NCBI GenBank assembly: GCA_013177795.1
Contig: JABLXY010000001.1
Span: forward strand, 1-64,000
Direction: 5' to 3'
DNA: 64,000 bases
Source: Syntrophaceae bacterium
GTDB lineage: Bacteria; Desulfobacterota; Syntrophia; Syntrophales; UBA2192
The notes below the pieces were generated by a model. That model ran no database searches and was not told where the DNA came from. It saw only the letters and a program-made list of their open reading frames with translations. Positions 25,959 to 34,138 of the stretch are shown piece after piece. Each line of letters opens with the position of its first letter. Position 1 is the first letter of the stretch. A program made the translations under genes and the position numbers.

Positions 25959-26041
25959 GATCAGACAGAATAGACAGAACGAAGGAATATCTTCTTTTCT
26001 TGACGATATAGGCGGAATAGACCGAATAGCCGGAACAGACA
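25959..26041. repeat. 9-bp GAAYAGACN spacer repeat, site 9 (two blocks)
   Basis: Block one is GATCAGACA, GAATAGACA and GAACGAAGG (25959-25985). Block two is GAATAGACC, GAATAGCCG and GAACAGACA (26015-26041), ending two bases before the amidotransferase start codon. Beyond this point no further site was found in the window. Confidence 0.65.
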
Positions 26042-26043
26042 TC

Positions 26044-28059
26044 ATGTGCGGCATAGCCGGAGTCATTGATCATAGAGCTGCAGACGAGAAGGTGCATCTC
26101 CTTCGCCGAATGCTCGGACTTATCCGTCACCGGGGGCCGGATGCCTTCGGCATCTATATTGATGAGAAGGCGGGACTCGGCTCAGCGAGACTGAGCATCC
26201 TGGATCTCGCCGGCGGGGATCAACCGATTCACAACGAAGACAGAACCGTCTGGATCGTATACAACGGCGAGGTCTTCAATTATCCCGACCTTCGAGCGGA
26301 ATTGGAGCGGAACGGGCACCGATTCTACACGAAGACGGACACCGAGGTTTTGGTGCATCTCTACGAGGACTTGGGCCCTGAATTTTTGAGTAAGCTCAAC
26401 GGCCAGTTTGCTTTTGCCATTTGGGACAGCCGCGAGCAACGGCTGATGCTGGCCCGTGACCGCATGGGCATCCGGCCTCTTTTCTATCACCTGCATAACG
26501 GCCGCCTGCTGTTCGGATCGGAAATCAAGACGATCTTCGCGGAGCCCTCGGTCTCGAGAGAGATTGATTTACAGACCCTCTCGGACATCTTTACCTGCTG
26601 GTCGCCTCTTGGCGATGCGACTGCATTCAGAGGCGTTCGCCAGCTCCTACCGGGCCACTATGCCCTATACCGTGAAGGCCGAATGAAGACGCGGCCATAC
26701 TGGCGTTTGTCTTTTTCCGGCACGGACAATGGTGAACGCCCGTTCGAAGCGTACCGGGAGGAGTTAAGCGCGCTCCTCTATGATGCGACGGAAATCCGCC
26801 TCCGTGCCGATGTTCCTGTCGGAGCCTACCTGAGCGGGGGGTTGGACAGCACCTATGTCACGGCGCTGGTCAAGAAGCATTTCAACAACCGGCTGCGCAC
26901 ATTTTCCGTCAGCTTCTCCGATGAGAAGTTCGACGAGGCGCCGTTTCAGCTCAGAGCCGTGGATGCCCTGCAAACGGATCATCGGATGATCCGGTGCACT
27001 GAGAGAGACATCGGTGAAAATCTGCCCGACGTCATCTGGCACACCGAGGTGCCCATGACGAGAACGGCCCCGGTTCCCCTGTACATGCTCTCGGGGCTGG
27101 TCCGTGAAAACAACTTCAAGGTTGTTCTGACGGGGGAGGGATCCGACGAGATCTTTGCAGGCTATGACATCTTCAAGGAAGACCGGGTGAGGCGCTTCTG
27201 GGCCCGTCAGCCCGAATCGGCCCTGCGCCCCCTGTTGCTGAGGCGGTTGTACCCCGATATCTTTTCTTCCGATACCGACAGGGCGGGAGCCTTCCTGACA
27301 GGCTTTTTCAAGAGAGGCCTCTCGCGGGTGGGCTCTCACGTCTATTCCCACCTGATCCGGTGGGAGAACACGGCCCAGATCAAGGCATTCTTTTCCGACG
27401 CGCTGCAGGCGCAGGCGGGCACGGTCGAAGAGTTTGTAAACCGATACACGGCCATGCTGCCGGAAGAGTACACGCGGTGGGATCCCCTGTCACGGGCCCA
27501 GTACACGGAGATCTCGATCTTTCTTTCCAACTACCTTCTGTCGTCGCAGGGGGATCGTGTCGCCATGGGACACTCCGTCGAAGGCCGGTTTCCCTTCCTG
27601 GATTACCGGGTTGTGGAATTCGCCTGCTGCCTCCCTCCGCAGCATCGCCTGAATGTGCTCAAGGACAAGTACATTCTCAGGAAAGCCGCCAATGGGCTGA
27701 TCCCCCCGGAACTGGCTTTGCGGCCGAAACAGCCTTACCGGGCACCCATCAGCCGCTGTTTCATGGACAGGCAGGCCCCGGATTACGTGGAAGAGCTTCT
27801 TTCTGCCGAAGCGTTGAACGCCGCGGGATACTTCAACCCCGAAAAAGTCAGCCGGCTCGTCGAAAAGTGCAGAAAGCAGGATGGTGCCCTCCTGAGTGAG
27901 CGGGAGAATATGGCAGTGGTCGGCATCATCTCAACGCAGCTGCTGGATCATCTCTTCGTCCGCAGATATACCTCGAGATCAATCCTGGAAGCCGATAACG
28001 TACAAATCTATTCCGATGGCAAGATCAGCACATCAATGAACGCAGGCAAGGAGATTTAA
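26044..28059 (+). CDS. Asparagine synthase-like glutamine amidotransferase 1
   Basis: A 671-residue two-domain enzyme. The N-terminal glutaminase begins MCGIAG with nucleophile Cys2 and has RHRGPD and NGEVFNYPDLRAEL. The C-terminal synthetase has the PP-loop LSGGLDST (SGGLDS 264-269) and GEGSDEIFAGYD. It should take ammonia from glutamine and transfer it to an adenylated carboxyl, here more likely a sugar acid or glycan intermediate than aspartate. Similar genes are standard in XrtA clusters. It starts two bases after a 9-bp repeat array, without a classical ribosome site. The methyltransferase gene follows by 3 bases. Confidence 0.88.
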   Translation: MCGIAGVIDHRAADEKVHLLRRMLGLIRHRGPDAFGIYIDEKAGLGSARLSILDLAGGDQPIHNEDRTVWIVYNGEVFNYPDLRAELERNGHRFYTKTDTEVLVHLYEDLGPEFLSKLNGQFAFAIWDSREQRLMLARDRMGIRPLFYHLHNGRLLFGSEIKTIFAEPSVSREIDLQTLSDIFTCWSPLGDATAFRGVRQLLPGHYALYREGRMKTRPYWRLSFSGTDNGERPFEAYREELSALLYDATEIRLRADVPVGAYLSGGLDSTYVTALVKKHFNNRLRTFSVSFSDEKFDEAPFQLRAVDALQTDHRMIRCTERDIGENLPDVIWHTEVPMTRTAPVPLYMLSGLVRENNFKVVLTGEGSDEIFAGYDIFKEDRVRRFWARQPESALRPLLLRRLYPDIFSSDTDRAGAFLTGFFKRGLSRVGSHVYSHLIRWENTAQIKAFFSDALQAQAGTVEEFVNRYTAMLPEEYTRWDPLSRAQYTEISIFLSNYLLSSQGDRVAMGHSVEGRFPFLDYRVVEFACCLPPQHRLNVLKDKYILRKAANGLIPPELALRPKQPYRAPISRCFMDRQAPDYVEELLSAEALNAAGYFNPEKVSRLVEKCRKQDGALLSERENMAVVGIISTQLLDHLFVRRYTSRSILEADNVQIYSDGKISTSMNAGKEI

Positions 28060-28062
28060 GCG

Positions 28063-28914
28063 GTGAAACCGGACGGGCATTGGCGGGGGCACTCGGTTTT
28101 CGCAACGGCAGAGGGGAGGAAAAAGCTATTAAAGCTATTGCATTATCTTGACACGATCGCCGGCCGCGAGCCGCGCGAGACGCTGGCTATCGAAGACTCC
28201 CAGGCTGTCGCAGTTGCAAACGTGCTCGAGCAGCGCATGCGATGCGTGCCCCCGCAGTACATTCTGGGCAGGGCCGTTTTCATGGGCAACACGTTTTACT
28301 GCACGTGCGATACGTTGATCCCGAGACCCGAGACGAGCCTGCTGGTGCAAGTGGCATACGATTATCTCGAGAAAAGAAGAAAAAACGGCTGTGCGGAACA
28401 AACGGTCATAGAGATCGGTACGGGTTGCGGGAACATCGCCGTATCGCTTGCTCTGCTCTGCGGTGAGGATGTGCGGATACTGGCGTCAGACATCAGCCCC
28501 GCCGCGGTGGAAGTAGCCCGGCTGAACGTGCAAAAATACGAGGCAGACAGGAAGGTCTCGCTCTTCTGCGGCGACCTCTATGAGCCGTTCAGCAGATATC
28601 AGGGCGGTGTGGACATGGTGGTCTGCAATCCGCCATACATTCCGACGACATCCTTAAAAAAAATGGCGCACGAAATCATAGACCACGAACCTGTCATAGC
28701 CCTTGACGGCGGGCCCTATGGGCTGGGTATCTTCAGGAGACTCCTGAACGGAGCGCCGGCATTCCTGAAAAAGGAAGGCGTCCTGGTTTTTGAAATCGGG
28801 GAAGGTCAGGAGAAGTTAATCGAGCGGCTTCTGGCTAGGAATGGCGCATATAAGGAAATTGACTTCTTCGAGTACGAAGGCAAAGTCCGAGTCGTCAGAG
28901 CCACAAAAAAATAA
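28063..28914 (+). CDS. PrmC/HemK-like N5-glutamine methyltransferase
   Basis: A 283-residue SAM-dependent methyltransferase with the HemK/PrmC layout: an N-terminal helical domain, IPRPETS, SAM loop EIGTGCGN (117-124) and the NPPY motif (189-192) that holds the target amide. PrmC methylates the GGQ glutamine of release factors, but a second, divergent copy inside a polysaccharide operon suggests another amide substrate. Its GTG start is 3 bases past the stop of the amidotransferase that makes amides, with AAGGAG upstream, so the two are translationally linked. Housekeeping PrmC would be expected next to prfA, which is not here. Confidence 0.82.
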   Translation: MKPDGHWRGHSVFATAEGRKKLLKLLHYLDTIAGREPRETLAIEDSQAVAVANVLEQRMRCVPPQYILGRAVFMGNTFYCTCDTLIPRPETSLLVQVAYDYLEKRRKNGCAEQTVIEIGTGCGNIAVSLALLCGEDVRILASDISPAAVEVARLNVQKYEADRKVSLFCGDLYEPFSRYQGGVDMVVCNPPYIPTTSLKKMAHEIIDHEPVIALDGGPYGLGIFRRLLNGAPAFLKKEGVLVFEIGEGQEKLIERLLARNGAYKEIDFFEYEGKVRVVRATKK

Positions 28915-28937
28915 TCTCGCATTATAGTCCCATCAAT

Positions 28938-29876
28938 ATGCACCATCCCATCGTCAATGCCTTGACCATCGACCTCGAAGACTACTTCATGGTCTCCGCA
29001 TTCGAATCTGCCGTGAAGAGGGACAGCTGGCATCTCTACGAGTCCAGGATTGAGCCCAATACACGGAAGGTCCTCGATATTCTGGATGGGGAAGATGGGA
29101 ATACCGGCGTCAAGGCCACCTTCTTCTGTCTGGGCTGGGTCGGCGAGAGATATCCATCCCTCATCCGGGAAATCGACCGCCGGGGCCACGAGATCGCCTG
29201 CCACGGTTACGATCACCAGCTCGTTTACCGCATGACCCCTGAGCAATTCCGCAAGGACGTTCTGATCTCGAAGCGCATCCTGGAGGACGCATCGGGGAAA
29301 AAGGTGATCGGATACCGCGCGCCCAGCTACTCCATCACTCAGCAGTCTCTCTGGGCGCTCGAAATCCTGGGTGAGGAAGGGTACCGCTACGATTCCAGCA
29401 TTTTTCCCATTCACCATGACCGTTACGGCATACCGGCTGCGCCGAGATTCCCGTTCCTGGTCAAACTCGATGGTAATGGTGGGGACGAAGCGTGTGCACC
29501 TATCGATTTCGAGCGACTGCCTCTATGGGAATTGAAGCCATGTGAACCGCGTGACGATTGCATTATGGAGTACCCGATTTCCACGGTCAGAGTGATGGGC
29601 CTCAATATCCCCATAAGTGGCGGTGGGTATATGCGCCTGCTTCCATATGGGCTCATCCGGCGAGGCCTTTCGAGAATCAACTGCGATGAAAACAAGCCCT
29701 TTGTCTTTTACATGCACCCATGGGAACTGGACCCGGAGCAGCCTCGGATGACGAGTATATCTGCCCTGAGCCGGTTCAGACACTACGTCAATCTGGCCGA
29801 AACGGCATACAAGCTAAAAAAATTGTTGCATGATTTCAAGTTTTCTTACATGGCCGATGTGATCGGCATTCGATAA
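28938..29876 (+). CDS. XrtA system polysaccharide deacetylase
   Basis: A 312-residue NodB-fold deacetylase of the DUF3473-containing XrtA type. The N-terminus ALTIDLEDYFMVSAFE is its signature, with Asp12/Asp15 at the metal site. CHGYDHQLVY supplies metal-binding His89 and His93, and YRAPSYSIT the catalytic arginine loop. It removes N-acetyl groups from the growing glycan, probably on the cytoplasmic or periplasmic side; no signal peptide is seen. It follows the methyltransferase gene by 23 bases in the same direction. Confidence 0.9.
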   Translation: MHHPIVNALTIDLEDYFMVSAFESAVKRDSWHLYESRIEPNTRKVLDILDGEDGNTGVKATFFCLGWVGERYPSLIREIDRRGHEIACHGYDHQLVYRMTPEQFRKDVLISKRILEDASGKKVIGYRAPSYSITQQSLWALEILGEEGYRYDSSIFPIHHDRYGIPAAPRFPFLVKLDGNGGDEACAPIDFERLPLWELKPCEPRDDCIMEYPISTVRVMGLNIPISGGGYMRLLPYGLIRRGLSRINCDENKPFVFYMHPWELDPEQPRMTSISALSRFRHYVNLAETAYKLKKLLHDFKFSYMADVIGIR

Positions 29877-29897
29877 AAACGGGGGCAAACGATCCGA

Positions 29898-30671
29898 ATG
29901 CATAACCGAAAGTTCGCGTTGATTGGTAAGTTCACGGTTCTTATTGCGAGGCAAAAGAAGTCAAAACGTCTTCTGATTCTTTCCATAATGGCTGCTATTG
30001 CGTTTGTGGCAGTTTCAATGAGTCCATTCTGTAATGAGGTATATGGGATGACAAAAAAGAAGCATGTTGTCTTGCTCGGTGCGTCCGTCGGGCATGACTG
30101 GAAAATTGATTCACTGCCGGAGAGGCTTGCGCAGAACAGCGGTGCCAACAGGTACGGATTTGAATTCGTAGGGGATTATCAATTCGACAAGACACTAACG
30201 TTGCAAAAGATACTGCAGCGAAAGCAGAATCGCCCAGATGCAATATTATTAAAGGAGTGTGCGGCATACTTTCCCGGGGACCTGAATCGATACCAGGAGT
30301 TGATGAAAAGCTGGATAAAAAAGTGCCGGCATGCCGGTGTGATCCCCGTACCGACGACGGTCGTTCCGGTCATCAGGCAGCAGAGCTTGACGACAAGAAT
30401 GAAAGATGCGGTGAAACACGTCATGGGTAGACCGACCTCGGGTATGCAACTCGAAAAAATCGGACAATACAATGATTGGATAAGAAGTTACGCCGCCGGC
30501 GAGAACCTCACGGTGCTTGATCTCGAGGCGGCCGTCCGAATAAGCGCGGAGGACCGAAGTCTACGGACGGACCTCCACAGCGGGGACGGCCTGCATCTCA
30601 ATGTGGAGGCGTACCGGATTTTGGATTCGATAGTCGTTCCGGTGCTCGATCAGGCTTTTAAGCGCAAATGA
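29898..30671 (+). CDS. SGNH/GDSL-like hydrolase, membrane-anchored
   Basis: A 257-residue protein with a single N-terminal anchor (about residues 24-44). The domain begins HVVLLGASVGHDW, where Ser63 takes the place of the GDS serine, and ends with SGDGLHLNVEAY, giving the Asp230-xx-His233 pair of block V. The middle motif is less clear. It likely faces the periplasm and removes or transfers an ester group, for example O-acetyl, on the polysaccharide. It lies between the deacetylase and the exosortase, and its 46-base gap to the exosortase gene suggests co-transcription. Confidence 0.65.
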   Translation: MHNRKFALIGKFTVLIARQKKSKRLLILSIMAAIAFVAVSMSPFCNEVYGMTKKKHVVLLGASVGHDWKIDSLPERLAQNSGANRYGFEFVGDYQFDKTLTLQKILQRKQNRPDAILLKECAAYFPGDLNRYQELMKSWIKKCRHAGVIPVPTTVVPVIRQQSLTTRMKDAVKHVMGRPTSGMQLEKIGQYNDWIRSYAAGENLTVLDLEAAVRISAEDRSLRTDLHSGDGLHLNVEAYRILDSIVVPVLDQAFKRK

Positions 30672-30717
30672 ACTGGAGTCATCGCAGAACAAACACTGTG
30701 GCCGCAAAAGTAGGTCA

Positions 30718-32265
30718 GTGCACCATCTTGTCGAGCGTTACAACTCGTCCGTCATACCCTCAACCGTGTTAATACAGCGACATTTATACTATATTCTCCC
30801 TTTCTCTGCGCTGGCGATTGTTTTTTTCGAAACGATCATCAGGCTAGTCAGGGGATGGTTTACTTACGATGGTTCGCACGGGCTGCTCATTTTTGCGTTT
30901 GGGGTGTACATCTTCTGGGTTAAGAGGCATGAAGTCGCCCAACTCACTGTGGAGCCGTCCCCATGGTCCGGGACTGCGCTGTCGTTGCTGGGCGGGCTGG
31001 GATATCTGGCTGGCAGGTTCACAGGGACATGGTCCCTGGAAGGAATATCGCTTATTGTGACGATCCTCGGGATGGTGCTTCTGCTCGGCGGGAAGAAGAT
31101 TCTTTTCTTTTTCGCCCTGCCGGTGGGATACACGATTTTCATGTTCCCTTTTTTTGATGAATTGCTGGGAGGCATCAGTATCCCTCTGCAGCTCATCACG
31201 GCTTGGATCGCGTCAAACATGCTGAGAGTGGTTGGCATGCCGGCACTCTTGTCGGATCAGTACATTACCCTTCCTCACATAAATCTGGAGGTCGCCAAAG
31301 CCTGCAACGGGATAAACCACATTACGGCACTGCTGGCGATCACGATTCCCTTCTCATACTTCGTGCACAGATCGTGGTACAAACGCGCAACACTCGTCGT
31401 GTCCGCCGTTGTGATCGGCATCGTCTTGAATGGAATCCGGGTTGCATCGATTGGAGTCATAACCTCGTTCCAAAAGGAGGGACCACTGCACGGACCATCG
31501 GATGTATTCTATGTGTCGTTCATCTTCTTCTCCGGTTTGCTCATCCAATTCCTCATCAGTCACATGATTGGCAGGGACGCGGCAGAGTCTGAAAAGCACA
31601 TTCACATGCGTGCTGAGCGCGATGGAGATCGCTCCGGTAGCGAATGGACTAAAAAGGAAATTACGGCCCTGAGCCTTGCCATGGGCACGGTTGCGAGCGT
31701 GGGACTGGGCCTTGTGTTTTGGAATCCCCAGCCTGCTGCTCTTGCGTCGCCCCTGGACACTATTCCCTTTACCATAGGGACCTATGAAGGGAGGGACGCA
31801 ACAAATAAGTCCGGATCGTTCAAGGGCATGGATCTGGGGACCGAGTTGTTCAGACGGTACGAGGACGCTGATTCCGGGGCCGCGATCTATCTCTACGTAG
31901 GGTATATGCCCATTCAGAACTATGAAAGGAAAATCACAAATTATCCTTCCGAAGCTCTGCTTGCGAGATCGATTAACCTCGATCTGTTGAGCGGCGGTGA
32001 ACCCGTAAGAATTAGGTGGGCGGTCTTGAGCGACGCTGGTGTGCATAGAACCGTTTATTATTGGTATGTCATCGGCAACCAGATCGTTGCGGAGAGAGCC
32101 CAGGCGAAATGGGTATCTCTGATTGAGGCCTTCAAAAAAAGAAAAACGGCTGCGGCGATTGTCATTGTGTCATCGGAGAAGGCGACGATTGCCGGAGATG
32201 ATGTGGAACATGCGCATACCTATGTTGAGGAAATAATCCCAATTGTCAAGAAGCACTTGAACTGA
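30718..32265 (+). CDS. xrtA: Exosortase A with fused EpsI domain
   Basis: A 515-residue protein. The first 285 residues are an eight-helix EpsH/exosortase domain with the catalytic triad visible as Cys196 in EVAKACNGINH, Arg241 in LNGIRV and His258 in GPLHGPSDVFYV. A ninth helix (about 315-335) leads to a periplasmic EpsI (DUF3485) domain with GTYEGRDA and IYLYVGYMPIQ. Exosortases cut PEP-CTERM-type tails from exported proteins at the membrane. The fusion and length match XrtA. The start is GTG at 30718, with AGGTCA upstream. No PEP-CTERM substrate was found in the window. Confidence 0.92.
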   Translation: MHHLVERYNSSVIPSTVLIQRHLYYILPFSALAIVFFETIIRLVRGWFTYDGSHGLLIFAFGVYIFWVKRHEVAQLTVEPSPWSGTALSLLGGLGYLAGRFTGTWSLEGISLIVTILGMVLLLGGKKILFFFALPVGYTIFMFPFFDELLGGISIPLQLITAWIASNMLRVVGMPALLSDQYITLPHINLEVAKACNGINHITALLAITIPFSYFVHRSWYKRATLVVSAVVIGIVLNGIRVASIGVITSFQKEGPLHGPSDVFYVSFIFFSGLLIQFLISHMIGRDAAESEKHIHMRAERDGDRSGSEWTKKEITALSLAMGTVASVGLGLVFWNPQPAALASPLDTIPFTIGTYEGRDATNKSGSFKGMDLGTELFRRYEDADSGAAIYLYVGYMPIQNYERKITNYPSEALLARSINLDLLSGGEPVRIRWAVLSDAGVHRTVYYWYVIGNQIVAERAQAKWVSLIEAFKKRKTAAAIVIVSSEKATIAGDDVEHAHTYVEEIIPIVKKHLN

Positions 32266-32279
32266 TTCATTTTGCAGAA

Positions 32280-32915
32280 ATGTCCGTTATATCGAGAGGT
32301 ATACAGCTATCCATAGCAAACCCGCTAGGGTTTGCCGGTCTAGTGAAGGCGCTGGTTCGTGGCACTCTCACCGCACTCTATTGCAAGATTGCGAAACCCA
32401 GGGTGAAGATTGAATTCCCTTTTTTCATGTACGAGATATTCCGAGTGAATGGACCTGGGAGAGTGTTCATAGGAAGCCAGTGTTCCATTTATCCGAACAT
32501 ATTTGACGGGGTTAGCATCGTGACCCTGGATCGGGAATCTGAAATCCGCATCGGCAGGCACTGCTCGCTCGGCGGCGTGACGATTCGTTGCCGGAAAAAA
32601 ATCGAGATCGGTGACAGGGTCATGGCAGGTCAGTCATTGATTCAGGACAGCATGTTTACCGAATGTCAAGGCACATCAGAAAAGGCGATGCCACAAGAAA
32701 TGCTCCCGCGTCCCATTAGGATAGGCAACAACGTTTGGATCGGTGCACAGACGTGCATACTCGGGGGAACGACAATCGGTGATGACAGTGTCGTTTCTCT
32801 GGGAACAGTTTGTTTTGGTAACGTCATCGAGGAATATCGATTAGCCTCGGGGAACCCGAGTCTTCGACCGGTCTCGATATCGAGGCTGATGCGAATGCAG
32901 GATATGCACAGATGA
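32280..32915 (+). CDS. Hexapeptide-repeat acyltransferase 1
   Basis: A 211-residue left-handed beta-helix acyltransferase. Hexapeptide repeats run through GRVFIGSQCSIYPN, EIRIGRHCSLGGVTI, EIGDRVMAG and IRIGNNVWIGAQTCILGGTTIGDD. The loop containing His (around residues 120-140) fits maltose/galactoside-type O-acetyltransferases. It starts 14 bases after the exosortase gene and overlaps the next acyltransferase gene by four bases (ATGA), so all three are coupled. It probably O-acetylates a sugar of the repeat unit. Confidence 0.85.
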   Translation: MSVISRGIQLSIANPLGFAGLVKALVRGTLTALYCKIAKPRVKIEFPFFMYEIFRVNGPGRVFIGSQCSIYPNIFDGVSIVTLDRESEIRIGRHCSLGGVTIRCRKKIEIGDRVMAGQSLIQDSMFTECQGTSEKAMPQEMLPRPIRIGNNVWIGAQTCILGGTTIGDDSVVSLGTVCFGNVIEEYRLASGNPSLRPVSISRLMRMQDMHR

Positions 32916-33493
32916 AAGATCTCATAGCCGTCATTAGAGGGAAGTTTTTTTTGCTCAGGTGTCGGCTGCTTAAGAAGAACATCAACATCGGCAAGGGGCT
33001 GAGGCTCTACAAGAGGCTTGATGTAAGAGGTGAGGGGGCGTTGATAATAGGCGACAACTGCATAATAGGCGGCATCAAAGGCGACAGAAAACAGTTTGTG
33101 ACTTTGTATACGCTGCATCGTGATGCGCGAATCGAAATTGGTAACAACGCCGAATTGTATGCCGCCAGGCTCTCTTCAAGATATTTGATTAAAGTGGGGC
33201 ATGATGTGCACATAGAAGAATCGGGCATAATGGATACGGATTTTCATTCCATAGAACGTGACCGAGGGGCACCTTTGAACGAGAATTTGGACTCATGCGC
33301 AGTAACAATAGGAGACGGGGTAAGAATCGGCGCCAGGTGTCTGGTGACGAAAGGGGCTAAAATCGGAAACAAGGCAGTAATCGGTCCCGGATCGGTTGTA
33401 ACGCGGACCATTCCTGATTCGTGCTTTGCACTTGGAAATCCCGCAAGAGTGATAAGCACGCAACAGCAGGTCATGACGAACAGCAGGTCATGA
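32912..33493 (+). CDS. Hexapeptide-repeat acyltransferase 2
   Basis: A 193-residue left-handed beta-helix protein with ALIIGDNCIIGG, ARIEIGNNAEL, VTIGDGVRIGARCLVTKGAKIG and a typical ending SCFALGNPARVI. HSIERD supplies the usual catalytic histidine loop. It overlaps the preceding gene by four bases. The last residues (TQQQVMTNSRS) are encoded by a 17-base tandem duplication that has changed the C-terminus. Confidence 0.84.
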   Translation: MKDLIAVIRGKFFLLRCRLLKKNINIGKGLRLYKRLDVRGEGALIIGDNCIIGGIKGDRKQFVTLYTLHRDARIEIGNNAELYAARLSSRYLIKVGHDVHIEESGIMDTDFHSIERDRGAPLNENLDSCAVTIGDGVRIGARCLVTKGAKIGNKAVIGPGSVVTRTIPDSCFALGNPARVISTQQQVMTNSRS

Positions 33494-33495
33494 CG
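33462..33495 (+). repeat. 17-bp tandem duplication at a stop codon
   Basis: AACAGCAGGTCATGACG occurs twice in direct tandem (33462-33478 and 33479-33495). Because 17 is not a multiple of three, the duplication shifts the frame and the stop now lies in the second copy. This is a recent slippage event at the end of the second acyltransferase gene. Confidence 0.9.
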
Positions 33496-33538
33496 ATTGG
33501 ATACGACCAATAATTCTATAGTGTAGCTTCGGATTGCA

Positions 33539-34114
33539 GTGCGTTTCAGGGAATACAAGAACAAGATCTTGACAGATCTGCACAGGTATTTTGCAGCAAC
33601 GAATGTAACGGCATTTTTGAGGGGTCTGTGCCTTCTGCCTGGGTATAAATACACGTTTTGGATGCGGACGGCGTACTATTCGAAGCAGAACGGCATCCTG
33701 TTTATGCCCCTCTATGTGATGAGCCGCTTGATGATGAACCGCTATCAATATAAATACGGTATTTGCATACCTTACAATACGCGAATAGGTGAAGGGTTGT
33801 ACATAGGGCATTTCGGCGGCATATTTGTGAACCATGAGGTGAAAATCGGCAAGAACTGCAACATCAATCAGGACGTTTCTATTGGGGCGACCTACGGAGG
33901 CAAGTACCCGGGGATACCCGTAATCGGAGACAATGTGTATCTCGGTCCGGGCTCCAAAATTATCGGAGGTATTACGCTGGGCAACAACGTCGCAGTCGGT
34001 GCAAACTGCGTGGTAAACATCGACGTGCCCGACAACGGCGTCGTGATCGGCAACCCTTGTAAGATAATATCATATCAGGGATCGAAGGAATATATCGTCA
34101 ACACGGATTACTGA
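33539..34114 (+). CDS. Serine acetyltransferase-like hexapeptide protein
   Basis: A 191-residue acyltransferase of the CysE/SAT-like branch. Hexapeptide coils appear in CIPYNTRIGEGLYIGHFGGIFV, VKIGKNCNINQDVSIGATYGG and VIGDNVYLGPGSKIIGGITLGNN, ending VIGNPCKII. His in YIGHFGG is the usual catalytic residue. Similar proteins in glycan clusters acetylate sugars rather than serine. A GTG start is used; the ribosome site is weak. It is the third acyltransferase in a row. Confidence 0.82.
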   Translation: MRFREYKNKILTDLHRYFAATNVTAFLRGLCLLPGYKYTFWMRTAYYSKQNGILFMPLYVMSRLMMNRYQYKYGICIPYNTRIGEGLYIGHFGGIFVNHEVKIGKNCNINQDVSIGATYGGKYPGIPVIGDNVYLGPGSKIIGGITLGNNVAVGANCVVNIDVPDNGVVIGNPCKIISYQGSKEYIVNTDY

Positions 34115-34138
34115 AAGGCAGGAGCGAGGCAGCGGAAA

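Noticed and set aside
10267-26041. The 9-bp spacer repeats as a CRISPR array or attachment site
   Set aside because: Units are directly tandem without unique spacers, degenerate, and spread over nine gaps; no cas genes are near.
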